Positions 27,201 to 36,200 of a stretch of 64,000 bases of DNA are shown here, piece after piece. The position numbers and the translations under genes were made by a program. Numbering within the stretch: the stretch's first letter is position 1; every line of letters starts with the position of its first letter. The notes beneath the pieces were generated by a model. It worked only from the letters and a program-made list of their open reading frames with translations, searched no databases and was not told where the DNA came from. The stretch comes from an uncultured Bacteroidales bacterium (GTDB lineage Bacteria; Bacteroidota; Bacteroidia; Bacteroidales; F082): NCBI GenBank assembly GCA_900317155.1, contig ONFO01000008.1, positions 1 to 64,000 on the forward strand. The letters run 5' to 3'.

Positions 27201-30200
27201 AGCCTATGTGGGCACCGTGACTTCTAATCCTTGGGGACAAGTCGTTGTAAGCGGACTGAATACCAACGTCTCTTACGAGCGCAACTTCGTGGTTGGCGTG
27301 ACCCGAATCAATGCCTTGAATGTGCCTGCCACATACAGTAGTTATTATCCTGATGGAACACCGTCACAATCCGTCTCAAACACTGTGACACTTATTACTA
27401 ATGACAATAACGGTAATTATACTGACACTGACAGATTCTTTTTGTATGCTGATATGAAATTCGAGAACATGAATTTCTCTTATACCCAACGTATCGTTGG
27501 CAACAACCATTACCTGTGCTTTGGCCGGGGTATCAACACGGTTAATGTTCCTTATAGCTTTGAAGGTGTTTATACGGATAATGATCACCCTATGGGACCA
27601 TTAGACTATACTATTCGTGTTGAAAGTGGAAGATTCAACATGTTTTCTTTCATAAGTGATACCTACACTTATGGTAATGTTCAGCGTCCTATAAATGGTC
27701 GTTATTTGGTGAAAGGTATAATGGGTAGCGATTACGACAGAGCCCAAAATGATAACAGCAAGTTGCGTGTTTGCTGCGACTATAGTAACGACTCCCTTAA
27801 TATGAATAGGTTATTCCTTTGTTACGGAATTCAGGGTAATGGTATTGAAAACAAAGATATAGAGACCTTTAGTCTTGTGGTGAAGGGTGGAACTTATCAG
27901 GAGTCTTATTGGGAATATGGCGGCAATGGACGTTATGATCAATCGTTTTATGTTGGCCAGAACTTTTCTTCAGGTTATCCCGGTGTTCGTTACATCACTG
28001 TTAAAGGTGGAGATTTTGGTAGTATGAATGGTGGGCGTGGCACAAGTAACTACGACCATGGCCATGTAGATCCAAATGTTGTGGCATCAAGTATCAGAAT
28101 CAAGGGAGGAAAGTTCCATGGAAGTGTGTTTGGTGGCGCAGCTGATAATATGACTCCTGGCAGCCGAAGAATTGTGATTACTGGACGCCAAGATGAGAAC
28201 CAACAACCTACCACCTTAGTTCAAGGTTGGGTGGCTGGTGGCTGCAACGGTACGGGTGAAAATGGCGAAATGGGATGCATTGATGGCAACTCATACATCT
28301 ATGTGGGTGGAAAAACCGTTGTGGGTTCAGAACCTTCCATTATGGTGAACGGCACTGAGGGTGGCAATGTGTTTGGAGCTGGACGTGGCGTTATCGATTA
28401 TTGGTATACTCCCCCTACATGGCAACAAGGAGAACCTCACTGGGTTAACCAAATCGCTTATGTACATATATCCAATGTGGTTGTTGCCGACGATGCTTTC
28501 ATCTTTAAGGATGTCTATGGTGGTGGTTTCCATGGATATGTTACCGACACTTCCAATGTGTTTATCGTTGGTGGTACTGTTGGAAACAATGTCTATGGTG
28601 GTGCCTTCCAACATGGTCATACTGACCCGATTCCGGCCACAAGAGTCCACATTAGAGACGGAAATGTGTTGGGTAGTGTGTTTGGCGGAAGTAATACTTT
28701 GGGTAATGTCGGTTTAACTGGTGCCAACCCTGAAGATGACGATGACAACAATGCCGTCGTTTGGATGACCGGCGGAACCGTTGGCACGACTGGTAGTTTT
28801 GAGAGCGGTTGTGTGTTTGGCGGTAGCGATGGTATAAATACCAAGGTATTGAGCAATACTAGAGTCCACATCAATGGTGGCTTGGTAGTGAACAACGTGT
28901 ATGGTGGTGGCAATTTAGGTCAAGTTGAAGGTAAGGCCACGGTGAAAATCGAAGGAGGTGAAGTTGGTGACGAACACGACGATGTGAATCCCACCAAAGG
29001 CAATGTATATGGAGGCGGAAAAGGTGTTGCTGCTGCTGGTGGAGATACCTACGTCAATGAGGCTGAGGTCGACATTCTTGATTCCTATATTATGGGTTCG
29101 GTGTTTGGCGGCGGCGAGAATGGACATGTGCTGACAAACACAGTGGTCAATGTTAATGGCGGCCAAGTGGGTGGCTATCCAGGCGACATCTTTGGCGAAG
29201 GCGAACATGCAGACTGTGCTAATCCTTACCACGGCAGTGTGTACGGCGGTGGTAGTGGTTTGAACTTGGACAGCAATGGTAATATGGTTGGTGTCGACCC
29301 CGAAGATGGTTGGGTGAAGGGCAACTCCACGGTCAACATCGTGTCGGGCGCCCATATCTTGCGCAACGTGTATGGCGGCAGTAACGTCGCTTCGGTGGGT
29401 TTGACAGCTGGTACGGAAACCATTGACGGAAAGACCTATCTTATTCCTGTGCCTTATACGGGTCTTGCCACTGTCAACATCTCTGGTGGTATCATCGGAA
29501 CAGATGGCGAGGATGATATATATAATGGTATAGTGGCTTCCAATGGTATGGTGTTCGGCTCAAGCCATGGTAAGGCTGTCATTGGCGATTTGAATTACGC
29601 CCATGTCAACAGCACCCATGTCACTATTTCAGCTGGTGCCGACATTCGCGGTTCGGTGTTTGGCGGCGGCGACGATGGTTTCGTGCTCGACTCTACCTTC
29701 GTTGAAATCATGGATGGTACTATCGGCACGCCTTTGACGGCTGAAGAATGTGTGACCGACGACTTTGGCTCGGGTGCGATTATCTATAGAGGTAATGTGT
29801 ATGGTGGTGGTCGAGGCATCGATCCTGAAAACGGCCAAATCAGTACAATCGCTGGTTTCGTGAAGAAAAACACGAGAGTGATGATGACGGGCGGCTTGGT
29901 GCGCCACAACGTGTATGGTGGCGGCAGCTTGGCTTGCGTCGGCTTCAAGGACAGACCGGAAACGGGTATAGCTACCGTCTACATCAATGGCGGTCAGGTG
30001 GGCTCTACGGGTCTCAACAATGGTCGCGTGTTCGGTTCAGGTCGTGGTATGCCAGCCACACCAGGTGATGACGAACTCATGAAATATGCCAGTTTGGCTT
30101 TCACTAACAACACTTATGTCACCGTAGAAGGTACGGCAAAGGTAATGGGTTCGGTCTATGGCGGCGGCGAGAATGGCCACGTGGCAAAAAAGACCACGGT

Positions 30201-33200
30201 GACTGTTGACGGTGTTGCCACTATCGGAAGTGAAAAAATGTATCCTTTCACTGGCAACGTGTTTGGTGGCGGACGTGGTGTTGACCGTTATGGCACGTCG
30301 CTTACCGATTTCAGCCGCACTGCCGGTAAGGTGTATGAACAAACAGAGGTGAACATTAACGGTGGTCAGGTGTACCATGCTGTGTATGGTGGTGGTACTA
30401 TGGCTTCCGTGGGTCAGATTATTACTGATGACGGTAACGGTGGCTACGGCACACCTTCCGACACACCTATTTATTATGGTCCTGATGACGAAACCGTGGC
30501 AGATGCTGAAACAGGTTTCTTGAAGCTCAGACCTGATATTGATAACAACGGTTTGGCTGTGGTTAACATTAATCATGGTGCCATCGTCGGTGACGACGGT
30601 GATGGCGATGGCATGGTGTTTGGTTCTGCACGAGGCATGGCCGGTGCTGACTACAAGCACTTTGCTTACACTGGTAATACGGATGTCAACATCAATGGCG
30701 GTCAAATCATGGGTTCGGTCTATGGCGGTGGCGAAAATGGTCACGTCTTGGGTAGCACCGATGTTGATGTCGTCGATGGAACCATTGGTTTTGTGGGGTC
30801 ACACAACATCTTGATGGGTAATGTCTTTGGCGGTGGCTGCGGTACCGACCTGGATCTCAGCGGCAATTACAGCCGCACTGCCGGTTGGGTGAAGTTCAAC
30901 ACCAATGTCACCATCGAAGGTGCTCAGACCTACCGTAACGTGTATGGCGGTGGTAACTTGGCTTCCGTGGGTATTGCTGAAAACCACGATGCTGAATTCT
31001 CTGGAAGAGCCAACGTCATCGTCAAGGACGGTGTTGTTGGTTCCGATGGCAATGAAAATGGCCATGTGTTCGGTTCGGGATACGGTCGTCCTGCCGGAGA
31101 AGGCAATCAACAGATTTTCTCCGAATTGGCCTTTGTGAAGAACTCTTTCGTCACGATTCAAGACAACGCTGATGTAAAGGGTAGTGTGTTTGGCAGTGGC
31201 GAAAACGGCCATGTGCGTCAAAATACCCATGTCTTTGTGACAGGAGGTACCATTGGTATCGATGGCACCACGGGTTACGAAGGCAACGTGTATGGTGGAG
31301 GTCGTGGTAAGGACCAGATTGGCGGTGAGTTCAGCATCACTTCTGGTAGAACCTACGGCAACACTTTCGTTGACCTCAGTGGCGGTAAGGTGAACGGCTC
31401 TGTCTATGGCGGTGGCCGTATGGCTAGTGTGGGTACTTATCCTGAACGTGGCGACATCCCTGCTGACCCCGATTACAACAACGGTGCCGAAAGCGGTCGC
31501 TCCACTGTGTATATCCATGGCGACGTGATAATAGGCAATGAAAACACCGCCATTCGTGGTGGCAATGTCTATGGCGGCGCGAAAGGCTTGGTGGGTTCCG
31601 ATTATGCCCAGTTGGCCTATCTGAAGAATACGGAAGTTATCATCGATGGTGCTACAATCACTGGTTCGGTGTTTGGTGGCGGTGAAAACGGTCACGTTTC
31701 CGAGAACACCAAGGTGGTTGTTAACGACGGCACGATTGGTTTCGATGGTGGCAACGAGTATAAAGGTAACGTGTTTGGCGGTGGCCGTGGTATCGACAGA
31801 GATGCCAGCGGTAACCAGACCGAAACCGCTGGTATCGTACAAGGCAGCACCCGTGTCTTCTTCGAGGGCGGTACTGCTTATGGAAGTGTGTTTGGCGGTG
31901 GTAATGCAAGCCTTGTCTCTTTGGAAAAGGTGGTCAATATCAATAGCGGCACCGTGAAGCAAGATGTGTTTGGCGGCTGTAAACAAGTCTCTGTTGAAAT
32001 GGCTGACAAGCACCCTGGCACCAAGACCGTCAATATGCGTGGTGGCCAAGTCAACGGTTCTGTGTATGGCTGCAGCAACAAGTCTATCGATGGTAACTTT
32101 GAACCAGGTCACGAAAAGGACTGGACCGCTTTCGTCAACATCAGCGGCGGTACCATCCTTGGTAGTGTACATGGCTTAGGCTATGCAGGTGAGGTGAACG
32201 GCTCGTCGCTTGTTAACATCGGTGTTAACGCCATTGCCGAAAAGGTCGATGGAGAATGGTCTGATTTGAGCAAGCGTAATGTCTACAATATCTATTTCGA
32301 CGACCGTGCTTATCTTCCTACGGTTCTTACCTCAGGTGTTTTTGACGTGACAGGTACTACTGCCGAAGTGGACAGCTATGTCACTTCCATCGGCGAGAGC
32401 GATGTCACTGAACGCGGTATTTGCTTGGGCACGGAAACCAACCCCACTCAAGAGACAGAAGTCGATGGTATTACTGGAGATGGTCGTGGCTATTATTCCT
32501 ACAACCTGAGTGGACTGACAGCAGGTACCAAATACTATGTGCGTGCCTACGCTAAGAACGACAAGGGAACGGCCTACGGTGCCGAGATCTCCTTTACTAC
32601 CAATGCAGCAGAACCTGAATTTGCTTCAGGTGACATCGACCGCGATGAGCACGAAGGCAAGATTGCCATTGAAAACGCGGTGAGCATCGGCAACTCGGTG
32701 TATGCCGGTTCCAACTATTTCGGTACGCAAGGCAGCAACGTGAACGATTGGACCCACCACGATGCCACGGGTTACACCAATATCTATATTGATGGTACTG
32801 AGTACAACACCGCTTCGAATTCAGGCAATTCCATGAATATCGGAGGTGGCGTGTTCGGTAGCGGTACCCACTGCGAGGCTGGTCTGTCGGGACACAATGT
32901 CTTGATGAGAGAGTATGGTCATCGTAACACGGAAAATAATGGTCATGGTGATGAGTTCACTGAAGCCACCCGTTCGCTGACCACTATCCAGCGTTGCCAG
33001 AACCTGTTGCTCGACAATGTCAACATCAATCTGACAGGTCTTAACGACATTAACACGACGTACAGCACCTCTAAGATTTATTCTGTGGTTAAGGTGGACG
33101 AGGTCATGTATCTCACCAATGCCAGTGCACTTTCCGTTGGTGGTGAAGCTGGACCTGCCTATATGGATTCCATCCATTGCCTGCGCAGCATGCATCTGAA

Positions 33201-36200
33201 TATTCCTGCAGGTACAACGATCTACGACGAGCTTTATGCTTTGGAGGATGGTGATCTCACTCCTGCTGAAAATGATGAAACCAAGCAACACTACGACAAC
33301 ATTCAAAACTTGGAGTGGATTGCTGTTAATCCTCTCACCGGTGGTGAAAATACGGCTGAAAATGCTAGACTGTATTACGTTACTTCTGCTCCAACCACCC
33401 CGTTGGATTACGAGCAGGAAAATGTCATCTTGTTCAACAACTTCTCGCAACTTTGGGTGCGCTACCATAAGGACGAGCCAAACACCAAGTATGGTGAGCT
33501 GCAAGGCTTCATCAGAATGGACAGTGACTATGAGCCTTACGGAACGGAGAGCTTCGCCTTTGCCCGCCCGAAGATTACCGGTGCTAAGAACAACAACATC
33601 TTGACAGGCAATCCTGCTCATCCTTATCTATACGAAAACGACAACGTTGTTGACGGTGGCTTCCTGAGCTACAAGGTTGACAATTTGGGTGTTGATTACG
33701 AGCATGGATACAACTTCTTCACTTTACAAGATAACCTCGGTGGTTGGGATTATCCTGCAGATGGTGACGACGGTGGTGATGACTACACCAAGACGAAGCA
33801 GTATCCTTATATCAATGTGTATCCGCTCACGAGAGAGGACCGCGACTTCTACCGCATGTGGGTTATCCCCAGACCAAACGGCGCGCTTTGGTATGTGGAT
33901 GGTCGTGGCGTTGGTGAAGAAACTGGCGGTTGGGGTAAGGATTTGAACCACCAAGACGGTTGGGGCCATTTCCCGGATAAGCCGAAACTGACGGTGAGCT
34001 TTAATGCTGGTGAAGATGATGCTCATAATGGTATCATCTATGACAGAACAAGAACTATCCCAGATCCTAGTGGACAAGGACAGTTGACCGGACCGTATAA
34101 GGTGTTTGATCCTTCGAAGGATATCATTTATGTGGTAGGACCTGTTTCTGCCTTGAAGGAAGAAGCTGGTGGTGAAATTAACATCAACAGGAATTGGGAA
34201 GGTGAGTATACGCTTTATCCCAATGAGGTGTATCAGTTAGACAACTACAAGTTGAAGCTCTTCCGTTATCCTGGTGGACATATGATGAGTAACGGGAAGA
34301 TCGATGGTTCTGAAACGACCACACCGCTGACCCAAGACATCCTTGGTGATATTACATTTGAGGCTTACAATGGATTGCCAGCAGGCGTTACCACTGGTCC
34401 TGGTGCCAACTACAATGCCATGATCGATGTGGATTCTATTTCGGATTCGCAACAAGGCAATATCACGCTGAACAATGTCTTGGTCGATGGTTTGTATGGC
34501 CACACTCAAATCGATGATAGTTACCATCAGATTCCGACCAGCTTTGATCAGGATGCAGTGCACAAGCCGCTTGTTGTTATGGGTGCTGGAACTACGTTGA
34601 CGCTCAAGAGCGTTGCTGAACCAGACGACCTGACGCAGGAAGGTACCGAACTGCAACGTTGCTACAACAACACCAAGGCTGATTACTACTACGATCCTGA
34701 TTATGATGCTGACGCTGACGATGATCCTGACATTGTCTTTGCTACGCGTCATGGCGGTGCTGTCTATGTACACCGTTATGCCACAATGAATGCAGAAGGC
34801 AAGGTGACCGTGAAAGACAATCTGCAGAATCTTGATCAAATTGTTTACAATGAGGATGGAGAAGAGGCTGGAACTACACCTGTCAAGATTGAGAGCAACG
34901 TCTATCTGCCTACCTTTAAAAAGCACACTTACATCACTGGTGAGTTGGATCAAAGTTCACGAATCGGTATCACCAGCCCGATTAGAAATGCGGAGCCTCA
35001 TTTCACACAGAACACCATGTCACCTATCGCAGAAGCTACTGATGCCACCATTGCATACAATGCGTGGAATAACGAGAACTACTACGATGACTTGGCCCGC
35101 TTCTTCTATAGAGGCTATGAGGACGACTTCAAGACCACCTATTATGAACAAAGTGCAGCTAACTATTCGCCGTTATTGGCTGATGCAGGAGACGATGAAA
35201 CCATCGAAAAGACTCTCTACTTCGGCTGGACTTGGAACAATGTGGTGACGAGGAAGCCAGCTGAATTTAGCTACGACAACATTGACTCGCCCGAAGACCT
35301 TGCCTGGCTGATTAGCTTGGTGAACGGTTTGAACGGCAGGGTAGCCAATGACCTTTCCGCCATTGATGTTATCGAAGAAAAGACCGACATTGACCTGGTG
35401 CAGTATGTGTGGCTCCCGGTTGGTGATCGTCTGGTTGGAACGAAGCCCTTCGGCGGCAAGTTCGACGGTCGTGGTCATATCATCGAAAACTTGAGCATTG
35501 CTTACTTGGGTAATGGTGATGGCCGTTACAACAGAAACAACTACGGTATGTTCGGTGTGGTTGACGGCGGTGTTGTTGACCGTACCTTTGTGTTGAGCGG
35601 CTATATCGAGCCCGTCAGTGACCTGAACTATAAGGGTATGGCCAATATGGGTACCTTGGTTGGTATGCTGGGTACGGATGGTGCATCGAAGCCCGCAAGC
35701 ATGGTTTCCAACAGCGAAGGTGGAGCCGACATCGTCTGCGCACAACGCGACAATGATTTCAACGTGGGTAGTGTCATCGGTTACATGGTGGAAGGCGAAC
35801 TCCATTCCTCAATGGGTATGTCCGACATCACAGCCATGAAGGCCTATCCTAACGGTGGTTATGTTGGAGGTCTGGTCGGTCGTGCCGAACCTGATGTTGA
35901 AGGTAAGGTGGCGAAGATCAACAACTCCTTCTCCAACTCCAAGATGACATTTGGCCAAACAAGTATGGTCAGTGCAGGTGGCTTGGTCGGATATAACGTG
36001 TCAACCATGCAGAACTGCTACAGCCGTCTGCAAGAAGGCAGCGCTGTTTACGACAAGTTCAAGCTCCTTGCTTTTGAGACCATGATGCCAATTACCTTGG
36101 GCCACAGCTTCCAGATGCCTGTCTATGAACAAGCCGGCTTCGACCAAGGTTGGGGCACTGCCGAGAGCATGCTGATCGATTGCTACCACTACACCAATCC

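Noticed and set aside
30799-32172. Long open frame on the minus strand (over 450 codons) inside the giant gene, with several similar ones nearby
   Set aside because: It is the mirror of Gly/Val/Asn-rich repeats on the plus strand, has no family features, and the plus frame is continuous with signal peptide and sorting domain.
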